Assembly: GCA_004551945.1 (NCBI GenBank)
Contig: SFPN01000005.1
Location: 1-64,000 of the forward strand
DNA: 64,000 nucleotides
Direction: 5' to 3'
Source: Clostridiales bacterium
Lineage (GTDB): Bacteria > Bacillota > Clostridia > Oscillospirales > Oscillospiraceae
This document shows positions 7,536-16,380 of this stretch, one piece after another (the stretch's first letter is position 1; every line of letters begins with the position of its first letter). Position numbers and translations under genes: made by a program. Below the pieces are notes generated by a model, which was given only the letters and a program-made list of their open reading frames with translations, searched no databases and was not told where the DNA came from.

Positions 7536-8378
7536 ATGAAGCCTGTCCGTCTTTTCGTTCTGTCCCTGGCCCTCATGGGGCTGCTGGCCGCCTGCGGCGG
7601 AGAGGAGGCAGACCCCCAGTCCGCTGCCGAACCGGCTCCGGAGCCTGCCACCACCGAAGCCATCCAGGAGACTCCCTTCGACACCTACTTTGACCTGTCC
7701 GGCCTGGACCAGGAGGCTCTGGACCGGGCCATGCAGACCATCGACCAGGAGAGCACCCTGGAGGACATCACCGTTCATGTCCGCCAGACCCTGGGAGACA
7801 GCCGGAGCCTGTACATCATTTTTGACGTAATCTATCCCGGGGAAGCCGACCCTGCGGAGTATTTCACCGCCCGGCTGGCCAGCGGGGCGGTTTCCGACCC
7901 CAGCCAGGCGGAGGACCTGCCCGGGCAGGCAAGCAGCAGCGTCAACGGCGCCCAGACCCAGAGCGACACCATGACCTACCTGGCGGCCTTTGATTTCTGG
8001 GAGCCCACCCTCACCGGGCAGACGGTGTCCCTGCTGATTGAAAGTCCCGCCGGCGGCAGAACCTATGCCTTCACCTGGACCCCGGAGAACGAAGGATTTT
8101 TCGCCCAGGCTAGCCTGACAGACCAGACGGGGAACACCGTGGGCAGCGCCGCCCTCTCCTCCTTCCTTCTCACCCTGGAGATTCCCGGGATGGACGGGGA
8201 CCAGTGGTTTTCCCTGGCAAACACCCTCGCTCTTCTGGGCGCCGATGGCACCGCCCTACCGGCGTCCCTGGGCTGGGACGCTGACGGCAGCCGGTTCTTT
8301 GCCCAGGTCTACACCCCCGCTGCCGCCGGCAGCGTCCAGACCATCCAGGCCGGGGACTACACCGGCGCCTTCCAGTAA
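7536..8378 (+). CDS. Putative lipoprotein, tandem paralogue 1
   Basis: The 280-residue protein begins with a lipoprotein signal peptide: MKPVRLF, a hydrophobic core and lipobox LLAAC with Cys at about residue 19. An acidic Ala/Pro/Glu-rich linker and a beta-rich extracellular domain follow. The ATG at 7536 is chosen because AAAGGAG precedes it. It is clearly paralogous to the next gene: both share the pattern LSxLDQExLxxxxxxI, then V-H-(V/I)-x-Q-x-LG(D/N)S, then FTWTPEN near the same place. A loose resemblance to DUF4179/DUF5643-type domains is only an impression. The function is unknown. Confidence 0.75.
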   Translation: MKPVRLFVLSLALMGLLAACGGEEADPQSAAEPAPEPATTEAIQETPFDTYFDLSGLDQEALDRAMQTIDQESTLEDITVHVRQTLGDSRSLYIIFDVIYPGEADPAEYFTARLASGAVSDPSQAEDLPGQASSSVNGAQTQSDTMTYLAAFDFWEPTLTGQTVSLLIESPAGGRTYAFTWTPENEGFFAQASLTDQTGNTVGSAALSSFLLTLEIPGMDGDQWFSLANTLALLGADGTALPASLGWDADGSRFFAQVYTPAAAGSVQTIQAGDYTGAFQ

Positions 8379-8396
8379 CGGAGAAAGGAGCCCTCT

Positions 8397-9239
8397 ATGA
8401 ACCACCGAACCCTGCTTGTTCTCGCCGCTCTCCTGGCGCTTGCTCTGGCCCTGGGAGGCTGCGCCTCCTCCCCTGCCGCCGCCCAGCCGGACGATATCCT
8501 CAGCAGCGCCCTGGACCTCAGCGCCCTGGACCAGGAGACCCTGGCCGGCTCCCTCCGGGAGATTGGCCAGACCGTCACCGACCCGGAGTCGGGGGTGACC
8601 GTTCACATTAGCCAGGCCCTGGGAAACAGCATGCTCCTGTACGTCTCCTTTACTGCGGCCTTTCCCCAAGGGACCGACGTGGATGCCCTGGCCGCCCCGG
8701 AGGTTTTGCTGACCGAGGGGGCCGTCACCGACCCGGCGGAGGCCAAGGCCATGGGTTATCTGTCCCAGACCTCCAGCGGAGAATCTGCCGAGGCCAACAC
8801 CCTCTCCTGCCTGGTGAGCTTCGGCTTTGACCGGGAGGTGTTCCAGGGCCAGGAGGTCTCCCTGGTGATCACCGGCTTTCCCGGCGCAGAGGGAAGCGGT
8901 GGCGTGGACACCAACCTGATCTTCACCTGGACCCCGGACAACCAGGGCCCCATCCGGTACGTGGACCTGGTCAATGAGGAGGGCAAGATGGTGGGCACCG
9001 CCAACTTCTCCTCCTTCGCCGTGAACGCCACCCTTTGGGAGCAGCCTGACCGCTCGGACGATCCCCAGACCCTCATCCGGTCCATCCAGCTTCTGGACCG
9101 GCAGGATACCCCCATCCAGGTGAACGCCTCCTCCGGCGGCGGGGGCTCCAGCGCCCAGAAGCAGTTCCGCACCCTGGTGGACGTGGACCAGGTTTCCGCC
9201 ATCCAGGCGGGACCCTACACCGTCTCTCTCACCCATTGA
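8397..9239 (+). CDS. Putative lipoprotein, tandem paralogue 2
   Basis: This is also 280 residues. The signal peptide ends in the lipobox LGGC (Cys about residue 21), and the beta-rich domain is homologous to the preceding lipoprotein (ISQALGNSMLLYVSF, LIFTWTPDNQG). Near the C-terminus it carries a Ser/Gly-rich linker (about residues 242-252) that the first copy lacks. AGAAAGGAG precedes the ATG, and only 18 bases separate the two genes, so they form an operon, most simply a tandem duplication. The mature proteins should be anchored on the outer face of the membrane. Ligand and role are unknown. Confidence 0.75.
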   Translation: MNHRTLLVLAALLALALALGGCASSPAAAQPDDILSSALDLSALDQETLAGSLREIGQTVTDPESGVTVHISQALGNSMLLYVSFTAAFPQGTDVDALAAPEVLLTEGAVTDPAEAKAMGYLSQTSSGESAEANTLSCLVSFGFDREVFQGQEVSLVITGFPGAEGSGGVDTNLIFTWTPDNQGPIRYVDLVNEEGKMVGTANFSSFAVNATLWEQPDRSDDPQTLIRSIQLLDRQDTPIQVNASSGGGGSSAQKQFRTLVDVDQVSAIQAGPYTVSLTH

Positions 9240-9257
9240 GTTTTTACGCCCTGTCGA

Positions 9258-9300
9258 AACCCCCCGTCTGCTGTGCAAGCACAGCAGACGGGGGGTTCTT
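9258..9300. terminator. Bidirectional terminator between lipoprotein 2 and the STAS-ligase gene
   Basis: A long stem begins AACCCCCCGTCTGCTGTG and closes with its complement over a tiny loop (9258-9297). TTCTTCT follows on the plus strand and a TTTCG stretch on the minus strand. It separates two convergent genes. Confidence 0.8.
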
Positions 9301-9328
9301 CTATCCGGGCCATGATTCTTTTGCGTCT

Positions 9329-11212
9329 TTATTTGTGTGCCCCGGTTTTTTCCACCATGTCCTTCTTCAGCTCCAGCATGTTTACCTTGCCGGTGGAGAA
9401 GGAGGGGAAGGCATCGTAGACCACGAAGTGGGTGGGGACCTTGTACCGGGCGATGCGGTCGGCCAGGAAGGCCCGCATCCGCTCCTCCTGGAACTTGGCC
9501 CCGTTTTTCAGAATCAGGGCTGCCGCCACGATCTCCCCGTAGAAGGGGTCGGGCAGGCCCAGCACCTTCACGTCGGCAATGTCCTCGTGCTCCGAAATGG
9601 CGGAGGCAATTTCGTTGGGGATGATGTTCTCCCCGCCCCGGATGATGATCTCCTTCTTCCGGCCCACCAGGTGGACATAGCCGTCCTCGTCCATGTAGCC
9701 CAGGTCGCCGGTGCACAGCCAGCCCTCGTCGTTGAAGTCCTGGCGCTCCAGCTCCAGCTTGTAGTAGCAGACCATCATGTTGTAGCCCTTCAGCAGGATC
9801 TCCCCGGTTTCCGAGCCGTCCCGCTTGCACTCCCGGCCGGTGGCCATGTCCCGCACGGAGACCTGGATGTTCTTCAGGGGCTTGCCGATGGTGGTGGCCA
9901 CATGCTCCAGGGTGTCCTCGTAGTCGCTCTCCGTGGCAATGGCCAGCTCCGTCAGGCCGTAGGCCGCCATGATGTGGTTGTTGGGGAAGTTTTTCCGGAG
10001 CAGCACCACCTGGGCCTCGGTGGCGGCGGCGCCCCCCAGCAGGCTGCACCGGACGGAGGCCACCTTCTCCTGGCTGAACTCCTTGCTGTGGACCAGAGCC
10101 AGCATCATGGTGGGCACCGAGTGGAGGATGGTGCATTGCTCCCGCTGAATGAGGGAGAGAATGGTCTCGGTGCGCATATTGGCGGGGATATGGACCTCTG
10201 CCCCGGCGATGGCGCAGGCGAACAGGCAGCCCGTAAAGCCGAAGATATGGAACAGGGGCAGGATCTGACAGTTCCGGTCCCGGGCGGTAAGATGGGTGTT
10301 TTCCGCGGTGGCGGCGGCGGCGTTGAGCACATTGTAGGCCGACAGCAGCACCCCTTTGGGCTTGCCGGTGGTGCCCGAGCTGAAGATGACCACAGAGGCG
10401 TCGTCGGCCTCCACCTTATCCTGGAACTGGCCCATGAGGGCCCCGTACTCCCTGTACCGCTTGGAAAAGTCCACGTCGCTGCTCATCTCGTACACCCAGC
10501 GGATGCGGGAGTCCGGACCGGCCAGCTCGTCGGCAAATGCGTCCCGCTGGCTCACCGCGGGCATGTCGCCCATGCAGAAATGGGTGATGTCCCCGATCTG
10601 GGCCAGCTGGACGATCTCCTTGGCCTTCAGGTCGTAGTTAATGAGCAGGGCCAGAGCCCCCAGCTTCTGGATGGCGAAGAAGGTCATAATCCAGTTGGGG
10701 GAGTTTGCCCCGCACAGGGCCACATGGCTTCCCTTGCGCACCCCTAATTTTTGCAGGTCCCGGGCAATGATCTGGGAGGTCTGCTCAATGTCCCGCCATG
10801 TGTACCGGCGGTCGGCCACCAGGAAGGTGGCGTTGGGGCACCGGTCCATCTTCTCCTGGAGCAGCTCCTGGAAGGACTGGTAGCGGTGCTGGGGCTGCTC
10901 GGTCCGGGGAAGGCGGGTCATGTCCAGCAGGTGGTCCAGGCCCGCGGAGCGGACGGTCTCGTAGATGGCCTCGCTGGCGTGGATGATCTTCATGACCTTC
11001 TCCGGCCCCAGCCGCTTCCGGATCACCAGCAGCTCCCGCAGGCCGGCGGCGGAGATATACACCACATCCCGGAAGTCGAACAGAATTTCCTGGATGGCGT
11101 CGTAATCCAGCGCCTGGGTTTTTTCGTGGAGAATGGGACAGGTGTGCGGGTCAATCCGCCCCTCGATGGTAATGATGCACTGGCCCTGGTGCTGCTGAAC
11201 GTGAAGTATCAT
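9329..11212 (-). CDS. STAS domain/AMP-dependent acyl-CoA synthetase fusion protein
   Basis: At 627 residues this protein joins two modules. Residues about 1-98 form a STAS (anti-sigma-factor-antagonist-like) domain with the hallmark VVYISAAGLREL. Residues about 110-627 form an ANL-superfamily adenylate-forming enzyme with P-loop SSGTTGKPKG (278-287), YGLTE, the GDLGYMDEDGYVHLVGRKKE hinge region and the catalytic Lys context STGKVNML. It should activate a carboxylic acid, probably to acyl-CoA, in the cytoplasm. In classical STAS proteins the residue before the Gly is the phosphorylated Ser/Thr; here it is Ala. The ATG at 11212 follows AAGGGGGG; an earlier ATG at 11251 lacks a ribosome binding site. 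It is a single-gene transcript with its own promoter. Confidence 0.85.
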   Translation of the reverse strand: MILHVQQHQGQCIITIEGRIDPHTCPILHEKTQALDYDAIQEILFDFRDVVYISAAGLRELLVIRKRLGPEKVMKIIHASEAIYETVRSAGLDHLLDMTRLPRTEQPQHRYQSFQELLQEKMDRCPNATFLVADRRYTWRDIEQTSQIIARDLQKLGVRKGSHVALCGANSPNWIMTFFAIQKLGALALLINYDLKAKEIVQLAQIGDITHFCMGDMPAVSQRDAFADELAGPDSRIRWVYEMSSDVDFSKRYREYGALMGQFQDKVEADDASVVIFSSGTTGKPKGVLLSAYNVLNAAAATAENTHLTARDRNCQILPLFHIFGFTGCLFACAIAGAEVHIPANMRTETILSLIQREQCTILHSVPTMMLALVHSKEFSQEKVASVRCSLLGGAAATEAQVVLLRKNFPNNHIMAAYGLTELAIATESDYEDTLEHVATTIGKPLKNIQVSVRDMATGRECKRDGSETGEILLKGYNMMVCYYKLELERQDFNDEGWLCTGDLGYMDEDGYVHLVGRKKEIIIRGGENIIPNEIASAISEHEDIADVKVLGLPDPFYGEIVAAALILKNGAKFQEERMRAFLADRIARYKVPTHFVVYDAFPSFSTGKVNMLELKKDMVEKTGAHK

Positions 11213-11268
11213 GATGCGCCCCCCTTTTGGCAGTTGAATTTGCTTTCGCATTTTATTTTATCGTCAAT

Positions 11269-11297
11269 ATGATACAATACCCTTTGGAAAATGTAAA
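11269..11297 (-). promoter_or_regulatory. Sigma-A promoter of the STAS-acyl-CoA synthetase gene
   Basis: Minus strand: -35 TTTACA (11292-11297), 17-base spacer, -10 TATCAT (11269-11274). Confidence 0.65.
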
Positions 11298-11368
11298 GCA
11301 ATTTTGTAATGCCTTCAAAAAAACATATTTCAAGGGAAAACAATCTCTTTGGCCCTGCTTCCCCCATG

Positions 11369-11404
11369 AAAAAAGCAAGGTATGACGTTGGTCATACCTT
11401 GCTT
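11369..11404 (-). terminator. Terminator of the dgt-dnaG-rpoD-TSUP operon
   Basis: A 14-base-pair stem, AAGCAAGGTATGAC and its complement, with a four-base loop is followed by TTTTTT on the minus strand. It sits at the stop codon of the TSUP gene. Confidence 0.9.
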
Positions 11405-11406
11405 TG

Positions 11407-12171
11407 TTATCCGAAAAACTGAGACATAACTTTGACAAAAAAGATGGCCAGCACCACCAGAATGAGGGGCTTTACAAACTTCACCCCGCCATGGAAAAAG
11501 AAGCGGGTGCCTAGGTAGTTGCCCAGGATGCCGAAGCAGCCGGCCACCAGGCCCAGGGTCAGAATCACCTGCCCTCCCGCCAGAAAGACCGCCAGGGCGG
11601 ACAGGTTGGTGGTCAGGTTAATGGCCTTTGTGATGCCGTTGGCCTTGGTGATCTCCATGTGGGCCAGGGCCGTAAGGGCCAGAATCAGGAAGGTGCCGGT
11701 GCCCGGGCCGTAAAAGCCGTCGTAGGCCCCGATAAACAGGGCGGCCAGGGCGCTCACCACCCAGGTGCGCCGGGGAGAGCAGGGCGGCCGTTCCTCCTGA
11801 GTGAGGGCCTTGCCCCGGAGGACATACAGGGCCACCAGGGGGAGGATCACCAGCATCAGCAGGGTGAACACCTCCGCGTCCAGCTTCAGGGCCAGCTTGG
11901 CCCCCAGGGAGGAGCCCACAAAGGCCAGCGCCACGCACAGGGCCGCCTGCCGCCAGGGGATGAACCCCCGCCGGGCATAGCGGACGGTGGTGAGGGTGGT
12001 GCCCATGGAGGAGCTGAGCTTGTTGGTGGCGATGGACATATGGACAGGTACGCCGGCGATGAGATAGGCAGGCAGGGAAATGAGGCCCCCTCCGCCGGCC
12101 ACTGCATCCACAAAGCCCCCCAGAAACACCAGCGGGCACACAATAAGAAAGTGGAGCAGTGTCAGGGTCAT
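11407..12171 (-). CDS. TSUP family transporter (TauE/SafE-type)
   Basis: This 254-residue membrane protein has about seven to eight hydrophobic segments. The two TSUP half-repeats are marked by GGFVDAVAGGGGLISLP (about residues 18-34) and GAYDGFYGPGTGTFL (about residues 147-161). Members export or import small anions such as sulfite, sulfoacetate or organosulfonates; the substrate cannot be read from sequence. It is the last gene of the operon, starting six bases after the rpoD stop and ending at a strong terminator. Transporters are not usual partners of rpoD, so this position may simply reflect operon insertion. Confidence 0.85.
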   Translation of the reverse strand: MTLTLLHFLIVCPLVFLGGFVDAVAGGGGLISLPAYLIAGVPVHMSIATNKLSSSMGTTLTTVRYARRGFIPWRQAALCVALAFVGSSLGAKLALKLDAEVFTLLMLVILPLVALYVLRGKALTQEERPPCSPRRTWVVSALAALFIGAYDGFYGPGTGTFLILALTALAHMEITKANGITKAINLTTNLSALAVFLAGGQVILTLGLVAGCFGILGNYLGTRFFFHGGVKFVKPLILVVLAIFFVKVMSQFFG

Positions 12172-12177
12172 GTCTCT

Positions 12178-13482
12178 TTAGTTCAGGAAATCCTTCAGCT
12201 TCTTGGAGCGGCTGGGGTGGCGGAGCTTCCGCAGGGCCTTGGCCTCGATCTGGCGGATACGCTCACGGGTGACGTTAAACTCCTTGCCCACCTCTTCCAG
12301 GGTGCGGGTGCGGCCGTCCTCAATGCCGAAGCGGAGCTTCAGCACCTTTTCCTCCCTGGGGGTGAGGGTGCTGAGCACCTCCACCAGCTGCTCCTTCAGC
12401 AGGGTGAAGGAGGCGGCCTCAGAGGGCTCAGAGGCGTCCTCGTCGGGGATGAAGTCTCCCAGGTGGGAGTCCTCCTCCTCGCCGATGGGGGTCTCCAGGC
12501 TCACCGGCTCCTGGGCGATCTTCAGGATCTCCCGGACCTTCTCCACCGGCATGTTCATCTCCTCGGAGATCTCTTCGGGGGTGGGGTCGTGGCCCAGCTC
12601 CTGGAGGAGCTGACGGGAGACCCGGATGACCTTGTTGATGGTCTCCACCATATGGACAGGAATGCGGATGGTGCGGGCCTGGTCAGCAATGGCCCGGGTG
12701 ATGGCCTGGCGAATCCACCAGGTGGCGTAGGTGGAGAACTTATAGCCCTTGGTGTAGTCGAACTTCTCCACGGCCTTGATGAGGCCCAGGTTGCCCTCCT
12801 GAATCAGGTCCAGGAAGAGCATGCCCCGGCCCACATACCGCTTGGCGATGGAGACCACCAGACGGAGGTTGGCCTCCGCCAGGTTCTGCTTGGCCCGCTC
12901 GCCGGCCTTCACCACAGACTCGATGGCCTTCCGGTCCTCGGGGGACAGCTCAATGCCGTCCTTCTCCATCTCCTCCAGCTGGGCCTTGGCCTCCTGGCCG
13001 GCCACCATGGCCTGAGCCAGGGCCACCTCCTGCTCGCTGGTGAGCAGGTCCACCTTGCCGATCTCCTTCAGGTACATCCGCACGGGGTCGTCGATGCCGA
13101 AGGAGTCCACCAGGGTGTTGGGGTCCACGATCTCCTCTTCGGGGATCTCCTCGATCTCCTCAATGGGGGGCATGGCGTCGGCGCTGATCTCGGGCAGGTA
13201 ATCCTCCCCGGTGGTGTCAATGCCCAGGTTCTCCAGCACGTCATAGATCTTGTCCATCTGCTCGGAGTCCAGAGCGATCTCCTCCAGAACGTCCATGAGC
13301 TCGTTGGAGGACAGGCGGCCCTTCTTCTTTCCCTTTTCCAGCAGGTCCGCCAGCTTTTCCGCGCCGCTTGCGCCGGCCACGATCTTCATAATTTCCGCCT
13401 TGCCGGCCTGGATCTGCTCCTCGGTCACGTGGAGCATCTTTTCCTTATCCCGCTTGTTATCCGGTGCTTTCTTTTCGCTCAT
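12178..13482 (-). CDS. rpoD: RNA polymerase primary sigma factor RpoD (SigA)
   Basis: This is the housekeeping sigma-70 factor, 434 residues from the ATG at 13482. That start is preferred because AGGAG lies nine bases upstream; the ATG at 13491 directly abuts AGGAG. Visible regions are an acidic N-terminal 1.1-like region, region 1.2 (DDPVRMYLKEIGKVDLLT), regions 2.1-2.4 (GLIKAVEKFDYTKGYKFSTY, then WWIRQAITRAIADQARTIR), region 3, and the region 4 helix-turn-helix TLEEVGKEFNVTRERIRQIE that reads the -35 element. It lies in the classical macromolecular-synthesis arrangement after dnaG. Confidence 0.97.
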   Translation of the reverse strand: MSEKKAPDNKRDKEKMLHVTEEQIQAGKAEIMKIVAGASGAEKLADLLEKGKKKGRLSSNELMDVLEEIALDSEQMDKIYDVLENLGIDTTGEDYLPEISADAMPPIEEIEEIPEEEIVDPNTLVDSFGIDDPVRMYLKEIGKVDLLTSEQEVALAQAMVAGQEAKAQLEEMEKDGIELSPEDRKAIESVVKAGERAKQNLAEANLRLVVSIAKRYVGRGMLFLDLIQEGNLGLIKAVEKFDYTKGYKFSTYATWWIRQAITRAIADQARTIRIPVHMVETINKVIRVSRQLLQELGHDPTPEEISEEMNMPVEKVREILKIAQEPVSLETPIGEEEDSHLGDFIPDEDASEPSEAASFTLLKEQLVEVLSTLTPREEKVLKLRFGIEDGRTRTLEEVGKEFNVTRERIRQIEAKALRKLRHPSRSKKLKDFLN

Positions 13483-13503
13483 GGCATCCATCTCCTATAC
13501 ACG

Positions 13504-15246
13504 TCATAAACTTTTCTTTTTTCGGTAACTGTCCCGGGCAGCCAGGAGGGCGTCCTCACCGGTGTCCTCCCGCTTGGCCCGCTGGGTGTCAATCATGGCG
13601 CGGTAATCGGCCATGGCGTTGGTTCCGTTTTCCAGGGCCTCCGGCTGGCGGAGAATCTCAGCCAGCAGCTCGGCCTCCTCCCGCTCCAGCTCTCCCTCCA
13701 GCATCCCCAGCTGGAGAGGCCGTCCCGCCTGGAGGCGGCTGCGGAGAACCTGGTAAATCTTCCCCAGAACCGGGGAGGAAAAATGCGCCGGCTCCAGCCC
13801 GGCGGTCTCCCGGGCCAGGGCGGGGTCCAGCATCAGCAGCCGGATCACCCCTTCCTCCGCCCGGGCAGAGCGGGGATCGCTGTACCGCAGCTGCCGGGCC
13901 CTGGGCTGGACCTGAGCCACCGGGGTCATGTCCCGGCGGGTCTGCTTCTTTTTTGCCCCCCGCAGGCGCTGGTTCCAGGCCCGCTGAATTTCCTGGAGCA
14001 GGGCGGCTTTGCCCACGCCGGTGAGCGCAGACAGCTGCCCGGCATAGACCTCCCGCTCCACGGGGCTGTCCAGGGTGGAGAGCATCTCCGCCGCTGCCCG
14101 GGCAAACTCAGTCTTCTGGACGGGATCTTCCAGGTCATACTTGCTCTGCAGCTGGCGGAGGTTATAATCCACATAGTTTTCCGACTGGTCCAGCAGCCGG
14201 GCGAAGGCGTCCCGCCCGAAGGTGCGGATGAACTCGTCGGGGTCCTTGGCGCCGGTGACCCGCAGCACCCGGACCTTCAGGCCGGTTTTTTCCAGCAGGG
14301 GGATGGCCCGGTTGGCCGCCTGAATCCCCGCTGTGTCGGCGTCGTAACAGATGACCACCTCTTTGGTAAACCGGGACAGGAGCTTGGCGTGGTCAGCGGT
14401 GAGGGCGGTGCCCAGGCTGGCCACGGCGCAGTCGAACCCCGCCTGGTAGAGGGAAATGGTGTCCATATACCCTTCCGTAAGAACGATGCGGCCCAGCTTG
14501 GTGGTCTTGGCCAGGTTCAGGGCAAAGAGGTTGCGGCTTTTATTGAACACGGGAGTGTCCGGGGAGTTTAAGTACTTGGGGGTGCCGTCCCCCAGCACCC
14601 GGCCGCCGAAGCCGATCACGTCTCCCCGCAGGTCGATGATGGGAAACATCACCCGGTTCCGGAACCGGTCGTAAATGCCCCCCTTCTGGTTGCTCACCGC
14701 CAGACCCGCGTCCAGCAGGTCCCGCTTGTCAAAGCCCTTCTGGGCCATGGCCTTGATAAGGCCGTCCCACCCCTCCGGGGCGTACCCCAGGCCGAATCGG
14801 GTCATGATGCCCTTGGACAGGCCCCGGCCCCGCAGATAGTCCAGCCCCGGCTGGCCCTGGGGGGCATGAAGCTGGCTGTGAAAGTACCGGGCGGCCTCCT
14901 TGTTCAGGGCCAGCAGGCGGCCCCGGCGGCGGCGGCTGGACTCGTCCAGATCCCCCTCGGGAAACTCCATCCCCGCCCGCTTGGCCAACAAGCGCAACGC
15001 GTCCACATAGGGCAGGTTTTCCAGCTCCATCACAAAGGAGATCACCCCGCCGCCCTTGCCGCAGCCGAAGCAGTGGTAAAGCTGCCGGTCGGGCAGCACG
15101 TGGAAGGAGGCGGTTTTCTCCCCGTGGAAGGGGCACAGGCCCCAGTAGCTTCCCCCCTTGGGGGTGAGGGTAACATAGTCGGAGACCACATCGACGATGT
15201 CGCTTCGAGCCACCAGCTCGTCAATGAACGCAGATGGGATCGCCAA
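13504..15246 (-). CDS. dnaG: DNA primase DnaG
   Basis: The 580-residue primase makes RNA primers at replication forks. The CHC2-type zinc finger uses C38, H41, C59 and C62. The Toprim catalytic core includes VLTEGYMDTISLYQAG and the metal-binding VICYDADTAG. The C-terminal part is the DnaB-interacting region. It starts 18 bases after the dgt stop and is followed by rpoD, the order found in many Clostridia. Confidence 0.96.
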   Translation of the reverse strand: MAIPSAFIDELVARSDIVDVVSDYVTLTPKGGSYWGLCPFHGEKTASFHVLPDRQLYHCFGCGKGGGVISFVMELENLPYVDALRLLAKRAGMEFPEGDLDESSRRRRGRLLALNKEAARYFHSQLHAPQGQPGLDYLRGRGLSKGIMTRFGLGYAPEGWDGLIKAMAQKGFDKRDLLDAGLAVSNQKGGIYDRFRNRVMFPIIDLRGDVIGFGGRVLGDGTPKYLNSPDTPVFNKSRNLFALNLAKTTKLGRIVLTEGYMDTISLYQAGFDCAVASLGTALTADHAKLLSRFTKEVVICYDADTAGIQAANRAIPLLEKTGLKVRVLRVTGAKDPDEFIRTFGRDAFARLLDQSENYVDYNLRQLQSKYDLEDPVQKTEFARAAAEMLSTLDSPVEREVYAGQLSALTGVGKAALLQEIQRAWNQRLRGAKKKQTRRDMTPVAQVQPRARQLRYSDPRSARAEEGVIRLLMLDPALARETAGLEPAHFSSPVLGKIYQVLRSRLQAGRPLQLGMLEGELEREEAELLAEILRQPEALENGTNAMADYRAMIDTQRAKREDTGEDALLAARDSYRKKKSL

Positions 15247-15264
15247 GATGTCACACTCCTTTTC

Positions 15265-16269
15265 TCATTTTACCGACCAGGCCAGGGGGATAAAGGCCTC
15301 GCAGTATTTTTCCACCGCGTACTTGTCGGTCATGCCGGCGATGTAGTCGCAGACGGCCCGGTCCACCCCTTCCCGCATCCGGATGTCCTGGTAGTCCGGG
15401 GGAAGCTTGTCCGGGTCCTTCTGATAGTACTCAAACAGCCGGGCGATCATGTCCTGGGCCTTGGATTCCTCCCCCTTGGCCCGGGGATTCCGGTAGACCG
15501 CCTCGAACATAAAGTTCCGCAGGCGGGTCATGGCGCTGCCGCAGGCGGGAGACTGGCAGATCTCCCTCTTCCCCTGGCTGGCCTCGATCACATCCTTCAC
15601 CAGGGTGTTGATCCGCCCCCCGTGGTCAAAGCCCAGCACCTGGGAGATATCCAGGGGGATGTCCAGGGGGTAGATGATCCCGCCCCGCATGGCGTCGTCA
15701 ATGTCGTGGTTGATGTAGGCGATTTTGTCCGCCAGGCGGACGATCTGACCCTCCAGGGTTTCCGCCCGGTCCGGCCCGGTGTGGCAGAGGATGCCCCGGC
15801 GGACCTCATAGCACAGGTTCAGGCCGTCGCCGCCGTTTTCCAGCCGGTCCACCACCCGCAGGGACTGCTCGTTATGGCGGAAGCCCCCCGCCATAATCTG
15901 GTTGAGCACCCGCTCCCCCGCGTGGCCGAAGGGGGTGTGGCCCAGGTCGTGACCCAGGGCGATGGCCTCGGTCAGGTCCTCGTTGAGGCTTAACCCCCGG
16001 GCAATGGTCCGGGAGATCCGGGCCACCTCCAGGGTGTGGGTCATGCGGGTGCGGTAATGGTCCCCTTCCGGCTGGAGAAAAACCTGGGTCTTGTGCATCA
16101 GCCGCCGGAAGGATTTGGAGTGAACGATCCGGTCCACGTCCCGCTGGTAGCAGGTGCGGATCTCGCAGGGCGTTATGGGACGCAGGCGGCCTTGGGAGGC
16201 CGACGAGAGCGATGCAAAGGGCGAAAGCGTCTGGCGCTCCCGCTCCTCGGTTTGTTCACGCAGGGTCAT
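15265..16269 (-). CDS. dgt: Deoxyguanosinetriphosphate triphosphohydrolase-like protein (HD domain)
   Basis: This 334-residue HD-superfamily hydrolase is expected to split dNTPs into deoxynucleoside and triphosphate. Metal-binding motifs include H-x-R-x-TH (HYRTRMTHTLEVA, about residues 72-84) and the HD pair in LGHDLGHTPFGHAGE (about residues 107-121). The later FRRLMHKTQVF-type N-terminal motif is also present. Location ahead of dnaG and rpoD is conserved in Clostridia and places nucleotide control with replication. Substrate specificity (dGTP or broader) is not determinable. Confidence 0.92.
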   Translation of the reverse strand: MTLREQTEERERQTLSPFASLSSASQGRLRPITPCEIRTCYQRDVDRIVHSKSFRRLMHKTQVFLQPEGDHYRTRMTHTLEVARISRTIARGLSLNEDLTEAIALGHDLGHTPFGHAGERVLNQIMAGGFRHNEQSLRVVDRLENGGDGLNLCYEVRRGILCHTGPDRAETLEGQIVRLADKIAYINHDIDDAMRGGIIYPLDIPLDISQVLGFDHGGRINTLVKDVIEASQGKREICQSPACGSAMTRLRNFMFEAVYRNPRAKGEESKAQDMIARLFEYYQKDPDKLPPDYQDIRMREGVDRAVCDYIAGMTDKYAVEKYCEAFIPLAWSVK

Positions 16270-16380
16270 GGGCGGTCCCTCCCCTTTCGATGGACAAAAT
16301 ATGTCTCTTCGTTTCTTATATACGAAAAGGCAGGCAGAATTCCTGCTGAAACCAAAAATTTTCTGACTTTTTTCTGTGGT

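Noticed and set aside
8256..10136. 626-codon minus-strand frame across the lipoprotein and ligase genes
   Set aside because: It runs through a bidirectional terminator and covers parts of convergent real genes in the wrong frame.
16270..16380. Separate promoter or riboswitch before dgt
   Set aside because: There is a TATATA-like -10 but no matching -35 at 16-18 bases and no conserved RNA motif. The 111-base gap may simply be read through from yigZ.
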